NCBI GenBank assembly: GCA_938014215.1
Contig: CALLRW010000041.1
Coordinates: forward strand, 310,001-374,000
From: an uncultured Alistipes sp.
GTDB lineage: Bacteria > Bacteroidota > Bacteroidia > Bacteroidales > Rikenellaceae
Length of the DNA stretch: 64,000 nt
Reading direction: 5' to 3'
The notes below the pieces were generated by a model. That model saw nothing but the letters and a program-made list of their open reading frames with translations. It was not told where the DNA came from and did not search any database. A program made the translations under genes and the position numbers. Below are positions 44,448 through 53,171 of this stretch, piece by piece (position 1 is the first letter of the stretch; each line of letters opens with the position of its first letter).

Positions 44448-45890
44448 CTACCGGACCCGTGCGGCAAGCGCCGCCACATGGCCGTTCTCACCCCTCTCCG
44501 CGGCGTCGAAGGCCGAAGCCGGATGCTGCTGCGAGAGCTTGAGACCCTTCCGCACGGCGGGTGTCGCCGCCGGCTGCGGAACACTCGACGACGAGGCCGC
44601 GAACATCATGCCCGAGTAGCTGACCTTAACCGAATAGTCGCCCGACTTGGCATCGACCGTCACGGTATAGAACATCGTCATGTCGTCGCCCGAGATGGTG
44701 ATCGTCCCCGACTCCAGCAGCGCATACTGCTCGAACTCCATCGTCTGCTCGTTCAGCACGGCGTAGAACGACGGATTGAGCGTCGAGGTGATCCGTCCGG
44801 CGATGGCCGTCCGGGCCTCGTTCGTGTTGTTGATGGCATAGGTGCCCGAGATGGCCTCCCCGTGAGGGAACCACACGTCGATGTAGAGCTGACGCATCGA
44901 TTCGTAGTCGCTCAGCATCACCGTCGCCTGGTCGAGCCCCGATCCGGCGGGTGTTTCGCCCCAGTTCGAATAGAAGGCCGACGTCATGCCGCCCAGCGTC
45001 GTGTCGACATCTCCGGTGATCGTGGCCGAGGGGTTACCCTCGAAATCAAAGCGGTATTCGGCCACACCGGTCGTGATGCCGTCCTTGTAACCGGCCGCAA
45101 GAACCACGTTCTCGCCGACCGTCGCCTTGAGGATCATGCTCGTGGAGAGCGGCCCGGCGCAGAGGTTCTCCTCCAGTACGCCACCCTCGACGTAGGTATC
45201 CACCAGATCCTTGATGCACTCCTCGGCTGAATTGTTGTAGTAGGTCTGATAATCCTCGGCCGAAAGCAGTCCCCAGACATAGGATTCGTCCCCCGACGGC
45301 GTGAGCGTCAGCTGGTAGGTATCCGGATCGTAGGCAATGGCGAAGGTCATGCCCGAGTGCTCGACGTCGAGCGTCGTGAATTCGCCGATGATCGAGACAT
45401 CGGAGGTCACCTTGCCCTGCAGATTGACACCGCAGGCCCACACGCAATAGTCCGTCAGCGGGTTGAGCGTCTCGTAGAGATAACCCGCAATGCCCTTGCT
45501 GGCAATGGCGCTCTCCATCAGCTCTTCGATCGAGGAGACCTGCCCGGCCTCGATGTAACTATCGGCATACTCCTGCACCCTCGCCTCGAACTGCGCAATC
45601 AGCGCTTCGTGGTTGCCGGCATACTGGGCCTCGTACTCCGATTTGGCCATGACGTCGAAATAGTAGTAGCCCGTATAGCCGTCGATCGGCGAGACGGAGA
45701 TGCTGGCCGAGGTGGCCGTAACGTCCGACACGTTGCACAGGAAAGAGAGCTCCGTCACGGGATCCGGCGTCGGATCGGGATCCGGAGCAGGTTCGTCCGA
45801 CGACTTGTCGCCACACGCGGCGAACAGAATGGAGGCGATCACCGGAAGTCCATACCGGCAAATCGCATTCACTTTGTTAAGGTACTTCAT
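44448..45890 (-). CDS. Surface or periplasmic lipoprotein of unknown function
   Basis: A 480-residue protein. The lipobox LFAAC puts the lipidated cysteine near residue 26; an acidic Pro/Asp linker (DEPAPDPDPTPDP) follows, as in surface-exposed Bacteroidota lipoproteins. From 45 on come beta-rich segments with TATSASISVSPIDGYTGYYY, like fibronectin type III-type modules, then two more beta-rich parts. The last 45 residues are polar and low in order. No enzyme motif is seen. Two TATTTTTG boxes lie 100-130 bases upstream. Confidence 0.75.
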   Translation of the reverse strand: MKYLNKVNAICRYGLPVIASILFAACGDKSSDEPAPDPDPTPDPVTELSFLCNVSDVTATSASISVSPIDGYTGYYYFDVMAKSEYEAQYAGNHEALIAQFEARVQEYADSYIEAGQVSSIEELMESAIASKGIAGYLYETLNPLTDYCVWACGVNLQGKVTSDVSIIGEFTTLDVEHSGMTFAIAYDPDTYQLTLTPSGDESYVWGLLSAEDYQTYYNNSAEECIKDLVDTYVEGGVLEENLCAGPLSTSMILKATVGENVVLAAGYKDGITTGVAEYRFDFEGNPSATITGDVDTTLGGMTSAFYSNWGETPAGSGLDQATVMLSDYESMRQLYIDVWFPHGEAISGTYAINNTNEARTAIAGRITSTLNPSFYAVLNEQTMEFEQYALLESGTITISGDDMTMFYTVTVDAKSGDYSVKVSYSGMMFAASSSSVPQPAATPAVRKGLKLSQQHPASAFDAAERGENGHVAALAARVR

Positions 45891-45995
45891 AATATGGGTT
45901 GATTTTGGGGTTTATGTTACGGAAGAGTTCGTGAACTTTCGATTCGAAGGCGTCTGCGCCACAGAGTCGCAGCCTCCATCATGGACTTTCATTCC

Positions 45996-46023
45996 CAAAA
46001 ATACGAAAAAACGAACAAAAATA
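45996..46023 (-). promoter_or_regulatory. Two -7 boxes TATTTTTG upstream of the lipoprotein gene
   Basis: On the minus strand TATTTTTG occurs at 46023-46016 and 46003-45996, both fitting TAnnTTTG. The region is AT-rich. Between here and 46365 no gene is recognised. Confidence 0.45.
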
Positions 46024-46373
46024 CCAGCTTTACAACTATTTTTTTATATTTTTTAAAAAGAAAGGCGATTTTCACGTCTCGAGGTTGAACGTCTGAAAGG
46101 CAGCAGATTGGCGAAAAGAAGCTGATCAAAAGAAGATGAACGACCGATCGAGATGCATCCCAAATACCGGCAAACGTCAGCCAGCAGAGCGACAAAACAG
46201 ACAGTCGCAGAAAAGCGCCCAGGGCAAGAGACGAGGTCAGTGAAGGCAGAGCGACAAAGAAATGAAGCGCATAATATACAGAATATTACGCGCTCCAATT
46301 CAAGAAAAGCATCACGTATAAAAAGACGGTCGGGAGAGGCTGTTCCGTGGTAGCAGGAGTCGGCCTCGGCCAT

Positions 46374-46486
46374 CGGTTCAGAGGATTCCAGCCTCGGTTT
46401 AGAGGACTCCGACCATCGGTTCAGAGGATTCCGATCGTCGGCTCAGAGGATTCCGATCGTCGGCTCAGAGGATTCCGGCCTCGGTG
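46374..46486. repeat. 22-bp tandem repeat that includes a stop codon
   Basis: CGGntCAGAGGAtTCCgann recurs at 46374, 46395, 46417, 46439, 46461 and 46482 (partial). The unit at 46461 contains the TGA stop of the glycosylase gene (minus strand GGAATCCTCTGA), so the others are downstream copies of the gene's own end. Confidence 0.85.
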
Positions 46487-47040
46487 AAGGGGCGCCGGTA
46501 ATACTCGGCTTTCCACTCCACCGGCCGCGGAAAGGCCCGCGAGGTAGAGGGCATGCGCCAGATCTTCAACTCCCGGCCGGCGTATTGTGCCGAGCTCCAT
46601 TCGCCGACCCCAGGAAGCGTGCAACCCGTGATGCGGCACAGCGTATCGGCCGCCTTCTGGCCCGTGGCAAGGATCGTCCGGCAGTCGGGAATCCGCGCGA
46701 GAAGAGCCGAAAGATCAACCTCTCGCACAACTTGAAGTGACGCGTCGGATGCATTGCCTTTCAATCGGATAATCTCCTCCGACGTATCGTACAGGGCAAT
46801 CCCCCGTTCGCGGCAGAAGGCCTCAATGCGCGGTTGATCAAAACGACGACTGTCGGGCAGCAGAAAATGGTTCTTGTCGCCCGTGGCCAGGTAGCCCACC
46901 ACCCGCCACATGTCGTTCTGCGGGTTCGGGTAGTAGAACTCCATCGACCACCGCACGCGCGGCGGCGGAAAACTCCCCAGCATCAGCACGCGGGCCGACG
47001 CGGGAAGAAAAGGCTGCAAAGGGTGTTGTTCGCTAAGCAT
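46465..47040 (-). CDS. Uracil-DNA glycosylase family protein
   Basis: A 191-residue protein of the UDG superfamily. LMLGSFPPPRVRWSMEFYYPNPQNDMW (read in parts) resembles the first active-site region of Mug/SMUG-like enzymes, with the N-terminal GSFP loop and the PQNxxW segment; the later S-x-S-R-A region is the second. It should remove damaged bases such as uracil or hypoxanthine. Start 47040 fits relatives that open shortly before HPLQPFLP; 47052 is possible. It overlaps the helicase gene by 8 bases. Confidence 0.78.
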   Translation of the reverse strand: MLSEQHPLQPFLPASARVLMLGSFPPPRVRWSMEFYYPNPQNDMWRVVGYLATGDKNHFLLPDSRRFDQPRIEAFCRERGIALYDTSEEIIRLKGNASDASLQVVREVDLSALLARIPDCRTILATGQKAADTLCRITGCTLPGVGEWSSAQYAGRELKIWRMPSTSRAFPRPVEWKAEYYRRPFTEAGIL

Positions 47041-48448
47041 AGAAGGATTCATCGAAATTGACCAGATAGAGCTTCTCCGTCGCACGCGTCAGCGCCGTAT
47101 AGAGCCATCGCAGCAGATCGTGCGTCATCGGCTCGTCGCCGAACAGGCACCGGTCGACGAAAACCGCACGCCACTGTCCACCCTGCGCCTTGTGGCACGT
47201 GACGGCGTAGGAAAACTTTACCTGAAGTGCGTTAAAATGCGGATTCTCACGAATTTCACGAAAGCGTTTCAGTTTGCTCGTTATGTCCATGTAATCCTTT
47301 TCCACCTCGTAGAAAAGTCGCGACGACTCTTCCCGCGTGAGCGACGGAGACTCCGAGGTGAGCGTGTCGAGCAGAATCTTGCACTCGAGTTCCGCATCGT
47401 CGTAATCCGGAAAGCTCAGCACCGCATCGGCAAAATGGAACCCGTAGAAGTCCTCAAAGCGCCGCAGTCGTTTCAGTCGCGCGATATCCCCGTTGGCGAT
47501 GAAGTTCATCGGGCAGTTCTCGGTGTGTTCCGGAAAATAGTAGTTGTTCTTGACCACCATCAGCATGTCATTGCTCTCGATCTCCTCCTCGGCATAGAGC
47601 ACGTTGCGGCGGATCCCCTCGTTGTAGCGGTTTGCCCGCTTGTTCGACCGCGTGATGACGATCGTCTCGTCGCGTCCGTAGCGCGCGTAGCAATCCTCGA
47701 GCTTCTCCAGAAATTCACCCCCCTCGACCGCTTCGATATCCGGAAAATGCAACTCGAAACGCGGCGTCGCGCAGATCCCCTGCTCGAGCATGCAGCGTAC
47801 GAGCGTGGCATTGAAAAGGATCCCCGACTGAGACTCCTGCCGCACCACCTCGTCCATCGTCCCGTAGACCACCTCGCCGTAGGCCGACATCGTCGTCGGA
47901 TCGAGCGCCGGGCTGAAGTCGCTCCCCACGGGCGGCAACTGGGCACTGTCGCCCACCAGAATCAACCGGCATCCCCGCCCCGAACGGACGTAGTCAACCA
48001 GGTCGGACAGCAGCGACCCGCTGCCGAAAATCGACCCGGACGAGGTCGTATCCGACAGCATCGACGCCTCGTCGACAATGAAAACCGCCCCGCGCTCCGG
48101 ATTCTGATTGAGCGTGAATTTCGACTCGTAATCGGCATTCGTCCGCTCGCGGTAGATCCGCTTGTGGATGGTAAGCGCCTTCTCCTGAGCATATTGCGCC
48201 AGAACCTTAGCCGCTCGACCCGTGGGTGCCAGCAAAACCGTTTTGATACCCAACTCCTTGAGCGCCCCTACAACCGCCGCCACCAGTGTCGTCTTACCCG
48301 TTCCGGCGTAGCCGTTCAGAACAAAAATCTTCGAAAAATCGGCCTCCGCGAGGTATGCAGACAACTTTTCTATGATTTTTTTTTGCCCGGGAGTTGTTTC
48401 GAAACAAATTTTAGCGTAAATTTGGGTCGCGATACGTGTACTGAGCAT
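47033..48448 (-). CDS. RecD-like superfamily 1 DNA helicase
   Basis: A 471-residue ATPase. Walker A NGYAGTGKTTLV near 45-56, Walker B FIVDEASM, GDSAQLPPVG and the C-terminal UvrD-type VTCHKAQGGQW and LYTALTRA match RecD2/Dda-type 5'-3' helicases. It is shorter than RecD2 and lacks that protein's N-terminal extension. Base-excision glycosylase follows in the same operon with overlap, which suggests a shared part in DNA repair. Confidence 0.88.
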   Translation of the reverse strand: MLSTRIATQIYAKICFETTPGQKKIIEKLSAYLAEADFSKIFVLNGYAGTGKTTLVAAVVGALKELGIKTVLLAPTGRAAKVLAQYAQEKALTIHKRIYRERTNADYESKFTLNQNPERGAVFIVDEASMLSDTTSSGSIFGSGSLLSDLVDYVRSGRGCRLILVGDSAQLPPVGSDFSPALDPTTMSAYGEVVYGTMDEVVRQESQSGILFNATLVRCMLEQGICATPRFELHFPDIEAVEGGEFLEKLEDCYARYGRDETIVITRSNKRANRYNEGIRRNVLYAEEEIESNDMLMVVKNNYYFPEHTENCPMNFIANGDIARLKRLRRFEDFYGFHFADAVLSFPDYDDAELECKILLDTLTSESPSLTREESSRLFYEVEKDYMDITSKLKRFREIRENPHFNALQVKFSYAVTCHKAQGGQWRAVFVDRCLFGDEPMTHDLLRWLYTALTRATEKLYLVNFDESFYA

Positions 48449-48498
48449 GTGTCCTTTTTATTTGCTGTGCAAAATTAACAACAAATATTTATTATAAA

Positions 48499-49134
48499 AT
48501 GAAAAGACTCTTTCAAATCATTCTTGCCGTAGCCATCATCGCTTTGGTTTACGTCATCTATGTTCAGATCGCTACCCCGATCAAGTTCGAGGCGGAAACC
48601 AAAGACAAAAAGGCTGCTGTGATCGAGCGCCTGAAGGACATCCGAACGGCTCAGCGCGCCTTCAAATCCAAGTATCAGCGCTTTACCGCCAGCTTCGACA
48701 CCCTCGAAAACTTCGTCCTGAACGATACCCTCGAGATGGAGCGCAAGATCGTCGATGAGGATGACTCCGTCGCAATGGCCATGCTCAAGAAGGCCGGCCG
48801 CAAGAATGTCGAGAAATTCAAGATCGCCGTGATCGACACCATCTTCGCCCCCGAAAAGATCACCCGCGAGGATGTCAAGAACTTCCGATATATCCCCGGT
48901 ACCGACAACAAGGCCCAGTTCATCATGGAGGCCGGTATCCTCACCACCGAGTCCAAGGTCGTGATCCCTGTTGTGGAGTGCCGCGCCCCCTACAAGATGT
49001 TCCTCGATACGGTCGCTTACCGTCAGGAGGTCATCAACCTCATCGATGACGAGGAGAACAACTTCAACCGGTATGCCGGTCTGAAATTCGGTTCCATGGA
49101 CGGCGGTAACAATGAAGCAGGTAACTGGGAGTAA
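48499..49134 (+). CDS. Membrane-anchored protein of unknown function
   Basis: A 211-residue protein with one N-terminal membrane helix (residues 4-25) and a periplasmic part. The region after the helix, KDKKAAVIERLKDIRTAQRAF, resembles the long helix of pseudopilins, with a conserved IRTAQ-AFKxKYQRF pattern. Related proteins in Bacteroidota stand before DUF3822 and rsmD genes, as here. The stop overlaps the next start by 23 bases. Function is not known. Confidence 0.6.
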   Translation: MKRLFQIILAVAIIALVYVIYVQIATPIKFEAETKDKKAAVIERLKDIRTAQRAFKSKYQRFTASFDTLENFVLNDTLEMERKIVDEDDSVAMAMLKKAGRKNVEKFKIAVIDTIFAPEKITREDVKNFRYIPGTDNKAQFIMEAGILTTESKVVIPVVECRAPYKMFLDTVAYRQEVINLIDDEENNFNRYAGLKFGSMDGGNNEAGNWE

Positions 49135-49813
49135 TCCTTTCGCAACCCCTGAAAGAGTGTCCATTCAGCAGTCGTTGGATGGACACTCTTTTTCACGCCC
49201 GGTGCTCGCAGAGATCCCCGAAGGATCCGAGGTGCGTGTGGTGGAGCTGATCCTCCCCGGCTCGATGCTCGTCCCCGAAAGGCTTCTCTCCGAAGAATCG
49301 GCCCGAGATCTGCTCGCCGCTAACGGCATGCCGGCAGCTCCGGAGGAGCAGATTGTCGTCTGCCGCGGGTCCGTCAGCGATACGTGCGGTCAAACGTCGG
49401 GCAAGCGGCTCCCGGCAGATGATGCCGCAACGCGAAACGGGCAGAATCTTCAGGAGGAAGAGGAGGCTGTCGTCGCCCTTGTAGCCGTCGAAAAGCGGAT
49501 TTTACACGAAATCCGCGAAAGATTCCCCGAGGCCCGCTTCACAACCCCGCTGCTCGACAAACCGCTGAGCCGCAGAAAGTGTGTCTGGATCTGCCGACGG
49601 GAACAGCTGCTATATATTAAGGTGTACGAGAAGGGGCTGCTGCGTATGGCTGAGGTGATCCCCGCTCGGACGGAGGCTGAAACCGGCTATTTCATCGAGG
49701 AACTCGGTCAAATCCTCCCCCTGAAAGAGTATGAACTGCGGATTACGGGCGAACACGCCAAGGAGCTCCGCAAATGGATCGGTAAACAGTTCGAAAAGGC
49801 AATATGCGAATAG
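49112..49813 (+). CDS. DUF3822 family protein
   Basis: A 233-residue protein recognised as DUF3822 by its position directly before rsmD in Bacteroidota and by KCVWICRREQLLYIKVYEKGLL with HAKELRKWIGKQF near the end; the family has an actin/Hsp70-like ATPase fold. An inserted polar segment near 95-115 seems unordered. It overlaps both neighbours, so the three genes are translationally coupled. Role unknown. Confidence 0.72.
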   Translation: MKQVTGSNPFATPERVSIQQSLDGHSFSRPVLAEIPEGSEVRVVELILPGSMLVPERLLSEESARDLLAANGMPAAPEEQIVVCRGSVSDTCGQTSGKRLPADDAATRNGQNLQEEEEAVVALVAVEKRILHEIRERFPEARFTTPLLDKPLSRRKCVWICRREQLLYIKVYEKGLLRMAEVIPARTEAETGYFIEELGQILPLKEYELRITGEHAKELRKWIGKQFEKAICE

Positions 49814-50340
49814 TCAGTGGCAAATACAAGGGCCGGACGATCAATCCCCCACGCAATCTCAGGGCGAGACCAACGACCGATTTCGCCAAGGAAAATCTAT
49901 TCAACGTGTTGACCAATCTGGTCGATTTCGAAGAGTGCGACGTCCTGGATCTCTTCTCGGGAACCGGTTCGATCAGCTACGAGTTCGCCTCGCGGGGTGC
50001 CCGCAGCGTCACCTCGGTAGAGATCAATGCCGTACATTACAACTTTATCCGCCAGACGGCCAGTCAGCTCGGTATCGACAATCTCCACCCGGTCAAGGCC
50101 AACGTATTCCTCTATCTGAAGAGCTGCACCAAGCAGTTCGATATCATCTTCTCGGACGCCCCGTACGATCTCGAGGGCAGCGAAGAGGTCATTCGCGACG
50201 TCTTCGATCGGGATCTGCTGCGTCCCGACGGTTTGCTGATCTTCGAGCACTCGAAAAAAATGGATTTTTCTCATTACAACGAGTTCTGGCAATTAAGAAG
50301 TTACGGAAGCGTGCAATTTTCTTTCTTTAAAAAAGGCTGA
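49804..50340 (+). CDS. rsmD: 16S rRNA (guanine(966)-N(2))-methyltransferase
   Basis: A 178-residue SAM-dependent methyltransferase. VSGKYKGRTINPP and RPTTDFAKENLFNVL are RsmD openings; VLDLFSGTGSISYEFASRGA binds SAM; SDAPYDLEGSEE is the catalytic motif, DAPY instead of the usual DPPY. It methylates G966 in the small ribosomal subunit. The tRNA-Asp promoter starts 5 bases after its stop. Confidence 0.92.
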   Translation: MRIVSGKYKGRTINPPRNLRARPTTDFAKENLFNVLTNLVDFEECDVLDLFSGTGSISYEFASRGARSVTSVEINAVHYNFIRQTASQLGIDNLHPVKANVFLYLKSCTKQFDIIFSDAPYDLEGSEEVIRDVFDRDLLRPDGLLIFEHSKKMDFSHYNEFWQLRSYGSVQFSFFKKG

Positions 50341-50344
50341 AAAA

Positions 50345-50375
50345 TTTGCCGGTTCGGAAAAAAGTGCTACCTTTG
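50345..50375 (+). promoter_or_regulatory. Consensus promoter TTTG-N19-TACCTTTG of tRNA-Asp
   Basis: TTTG at 50345-50348 and TACCTTTG at 50368-50375 are 19 bases apart, 19 bases before the tRNA. Confidence 0.8.
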
Positions 50376-50393
50376 CACTCGCAATCCGAAACT

Positions 50394-50470
50394 GGTGCGT
50401 TAGTTCAGCTGGTTAGAATACGTGCCTGTCACGCACGGGGTCAGGGGTTCGAGTCCCCTACGCACCGCCA
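50394..50470 (+). tRNA. tRNA-Asp (anticodon GTC)
   Basis: A 77-nt cloverleaf with encoded CCA. The acceptor stem is GGTGCGT/ACGCACC, the discriminator G, the anticodon loop CCTGTCACG with GTC, and the T arm GGGGTTCGAGTCCCC. It is followed by a terminator and integrase remains, so it is a likely old integration site. Confidence 0.97.
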
Positions 50471-50524
50471 GAGAGGGGCCAATGAAGGGCAGCAAGAAAG
50501 CCCGAGGTTCCGTAGAAACAGATG

Positions 50525-50562
50525 AAAGCCTTGTAAACGAATAGTTTATGAGGCTTTTTTGT
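50525..50562 (+). terminator. Terminator after tRNA-Asp
   Basis: AAAGCCTTGTAAAC pairs with GTTTATGAGGCTTT with small defects, followed by six T. Further on, TCGGTGGAC (50616-50624) and GTCCACCGA (50644-50652) form a second stem of unknown meaning. Confidence 0.7.
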
Positions 50563-50741
50563 TTTTGGATTATCTGCATGAGAAAGCAAAAAACAACCGG
50601 CTGCGGGTATCCAAATCGGTGGACACTTCCCGAGAGCCGAACCGTCCACCGAATAGGCGTTCAACTCATTGGCTTGCCTCGTATTTCGTTGACACAAAAG
50701 GCTTCTGAAGGTAATTTTACAACCTGTAAAGGAGAACCTGA

Positions 50742-50957
50742 ACGCATATTGACGGCAAGACACAGATTTCCCAGGATAGGAATGCACCGATTTATGTACG
50801 CCTCACGGTAAACGGCAGGCGCACCGAAGTTTGTGCCCGGGCCCGCATCTCGCCTCAGTATGGGAATCAAGTCCGAAGCAAGGCTGTGGAAAACAGCCGG
50901 GAAGGCCGTGAGATCAACCGGTTGCTGGAGGCCTGTTCAAGGATCGTACGGGGTTGA
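50742..50957 (+). pseudogene. Relic of a tyrosine-type integrase (N-terminal arm-binding domain)
   Basis: Between two stop codons a frame of 71 codons reads NAPIYVRLTVNGRRTEV, then RISPQYGN and EGREINRLLEAC. This matches the arm-type DNA-binding domain that opens integrases of Bacteroides conjugative and mobilizable elements (APIYxRITVNGKR...). The catalytic part is missing. It lies 270 bases after tRNA-Asp. The opposite strand of its end codes the tail of the glycosyltransferase gene. Confidence 0.72.
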
Positions 50958-52555
50958 TCTCGAGGGTTCAGGGCCGCTACCGCCTGTTTGTGAGGCTTCA
51001 GCTCCACGATAAGAAACTTGCCGACCCGGTGGCAGGTGTGCCCGGCAATGAAGTGTCTTACGTCCGGATTCTCTTCCGCCATTCGGGCCGGGAGCAGCAG
51101 GACGCCATCCGTACACTGCCCTTGGATGACCTCTTCGGTCGTGACCTCCCGGACATCCTCGCCCAAGTAGACATCCATAGATTCCGGACGGCGGATCCCC
51201 CAGGTATATACTGTCGGGACCGCTTCGGGGCTCGAAAGCCGGATGACCTCGCGGCAGAGCGAGCCATACCCCAGTTCGACATTGAGTTGCGGCAGGGCAA
51301 AACCACCGACGCCCGAAGCCAGGATGGTCCCGGAAGCCAACAGAGCGATCGATCTATGGAGGGAGGAATCCCGATGCAGACAAATCATTGTCGCAAGACC
51401 CGTCAGACCAAGCAGCGTAGCGGCTGCCACGCACCAACCGTTGTGCAATACCGCGAATTCGGGTTGTCGGGCCAGTACCAGGATGGCCGCCGGAGCCGCG
51501 ATCCAGAGCAGTGCCGGCAGGGCGACCGTTGCCTTCATCCAGCGCGTCGTGGGGGTTCGGGCGGCAATCATCACGGTCAGATAGACGAAGAAGGGGAAGG
51601 CCGGGGCCAGATAGACGGCGATCTTCGAGCTGAAGACCGAGAGCATGACCAGCGTCGTCAGGATAACAGTCAGGAAGAACTGCTCGAGATCCGAGAGGCG
51701 GATGCGTTTCAGGAGGGCCATGCCGATGATGAAGACGATCAGCGGCGACCACGGAGCCAGCGAATACCAGATCGAAACCAGATAGTACCATATGGGCTCC
51801 TTGTGGTGGAAGGCGTCGACGGCCCGGTCGAATGTCTGGTGGAAAAGCAGGTTGTTGAGGTATTCGGGGCCGCCCTCAAGCCAGACTTCGGCAAACCACA
51901 GAACGCATCCGCCGCCGATGATGGCCCATGAACGCCAGCCCCAGCAACGGACAATATCGTGCCGGCGGTGCTTGACGGCCAGAAAGGCGACCGTCGAGAC
52001 GAGCGGTACGAGTATGCCGATCGGCCCCTTTGTGAAGATGGCCAGCAGGATCCACACCGGGAAGAGAATCCGCTGTGTCGGGAGATTCTCTCCGCCGGAC
52101 TGGATCTGCCAGAAACTGTAGAGGGCCAACGTAATGAAGAGGCACATGAGCATGTCCATGCGCAGGAAGACGGCCAGTCCGAGATAGAGTCCGCAGGTCA
52201 TCAGCATCAGGGCGGCCGTCGTCCGGTTGCGTTCATCGAGAGCCTGACGTGTCCAGCGATCCATGATACAGAGGATTCCGAGTGCGGGGAGGAACGAGAA
52301 GAGCGCGAGGAACCACATGCGGTGTTCGCCGAAGAGCACCTTTCCGAGCATGATAATCCAGAGGTAGAGGGGCGGTTTGTCGGCATAGGGCTCTCCCTGG
52401 TTGGTAAAGGCGAAGAGGTGGCCGTCGCGCAGCGCCTCGTCGGCGATGCTCAGGTAGCGGAGTTCGTTCGAGGGGGTGAAGTCACGCAGAATCATGACGG
52501 GCAGCAGGGCCAGCAGAAAGGCGGCCGAAAGGATGTAAAGTCTATTTCGTTTCAT
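50867..52555 (-). CDS. GT39/ArnT-like membrane glycosyltransferase with a foreign tail
   Basis: A 562-residue polytopic inner-membrane protein. TPSNELRYLSIADEAL and NQGEPYADKPPLYLW are the lumenal acidic and substrate loops of the PMT/ArnT family, which takes sugar from polyprenyl phosphate to lipid A, core or protein; about ten hydrophobic helices follow. The last 29-30 residues are antisense to the integrase relic, so the native end was replaced. Last gene of the six-gene operon. Sugar is inferred to be a uronic acid from the upstream genes. Confidence 0.82.
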   Translation of the reverse strand: MKRNRLYILSAAFLLALLPVMILRDFTPSNELRYLSIADEALRDGHLFAFTNQGEPYADKPPLYLWIIMLGKVLFGEHRMWFLALFSFLPALGILCIMDRWTRQALDERNRTTAALMLMTCGLYLGLAVFLRMDMLMCLFITLALYSFWQIQSGGENLPTQRILFPVWILLAIFTKGPIGILVPLVSTVAFLAVKHRRHDIVRCWGWRSWAIIGGGCVLWFAEVWLEGGPEYLNNLLFHQTFDRAVDAFHHKEPIWYYLVSIWYSLAPWSPLIVFIIGMALLKRIRLSDLEQFFLTVILTTLVMLSVFSSKIAVYLAPAFPFFVYLTVMIAARTPTTRWMKATVALPALLWIAAPAAILVLARQPEFAVLHNGWCVAAATLLGLTGLATMICLHRDSSLHRSIALLASGTILASGVGGFALPQLNVELGYGSLCREVIRLSSPEAVPTVYTWGIRRPESMDVYLGEDVREVTTEEVIQGQCTDGVLLLPARMAEENPDVRHFIAGHTCHRVGKFLIVELKPHKQAVAALNPRDQPRTILEQASSNRLISRPSRLFSTALLRT

Positions 52556-53171
52556 GTTCGCTTCGGAAGGAGAGGATGAGGTTGCGGGCGTAGGCGCCGA
52601 ATCCGACCGACTGGCCGAGGATCAGCACCGGATCGTGGCGGATCACGCCATAGAGGACGATCAACGCCGATCCCGAGAGGCTCATGATCCAGAATCCGGC
52701 CGGGAGGACCGACTCGCCGTGGCGCGAGGAGTAGATCCACTGGTAGACGAAGCGCAGCGAGAAGACGGCCTGCCCCGCCGATCCGAGGATCAGCAGCCAG
52801 ACAGACACGTGGTCGTTGCGCAGAAAGGTCTCGACAAAATGCCCCGTTTCGCCGAGAATGGCGCAAAGCACCACGACGGGTGTAGCAATCAGGATGATTC
52901 GAACCGGCCGCGGAATTTTCCGATAGAGCTGCTTCAGATGGAGATTGCCCAGATAGACGTAGTAGGAGATCAACTGGCCGAGGATGATGGCAAAGTCGGC
53001 ACGGAGCCATCCGTAGAGGAACAGCAGCCACGATCCGACGAGCGAGCAGATCCAGTAGGCTGCGGGCGAGATGACGCGATGGGCCCGCTCGGAGAGGATC
53101 CACTGGATGAGGATGCGGGCCGAGAAGAAGGCCTGGGCCGTAAAGCCGATGGCGTAGATCCATCCCATCAC
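52542..53171 (-). CDS. LAB_N double-domain membrane protein
   Basis: A 209-residue protein with two copies of the lipid-A-disaccharide-synthase N-terminal (LAB_N) unit. Copy 1 has FSARILIQWILSERAHRVISP and YWICSLVGSWLLFLYG; copy 2 has FSLRFVYQWIYSSRHGESVLP and FWIMSLSGSALIVLYG (parts). Each has three membrane helices. Such proteins stand beside GT2/GT39 lipid-modification genes and may help make or flip the polyprenyl-sugar donor. Overlaps both neighbours (4 and 14 bases). Confidence 0.82.
   Translation of the reverse strand: MMGWIYAIGFTAQAFFSARILIQWILSERAHRVISPAAYWICSLVGSWLLFLYGWLRADFAIILGQLISYYVYLGNLHLKQLYRKIPRPVRIILIATPVVVLCAILGETGHFVETFLRNDHVSVWLLILGSAGQAVFSLRFVYQWIYSSRHGESVLPAGFWIMSLSGSALIVLYGVIRHDPVLILGQSVGFGAYARNLILSFRSEHETK

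Noticed and set aside
41336..44542. A 1068-codon open frame on the plus strand
   Set aside because: It runs antisense to mutS, whose motifs are all present on the minus strand; GC-rich third positions keep the opposite frame open.
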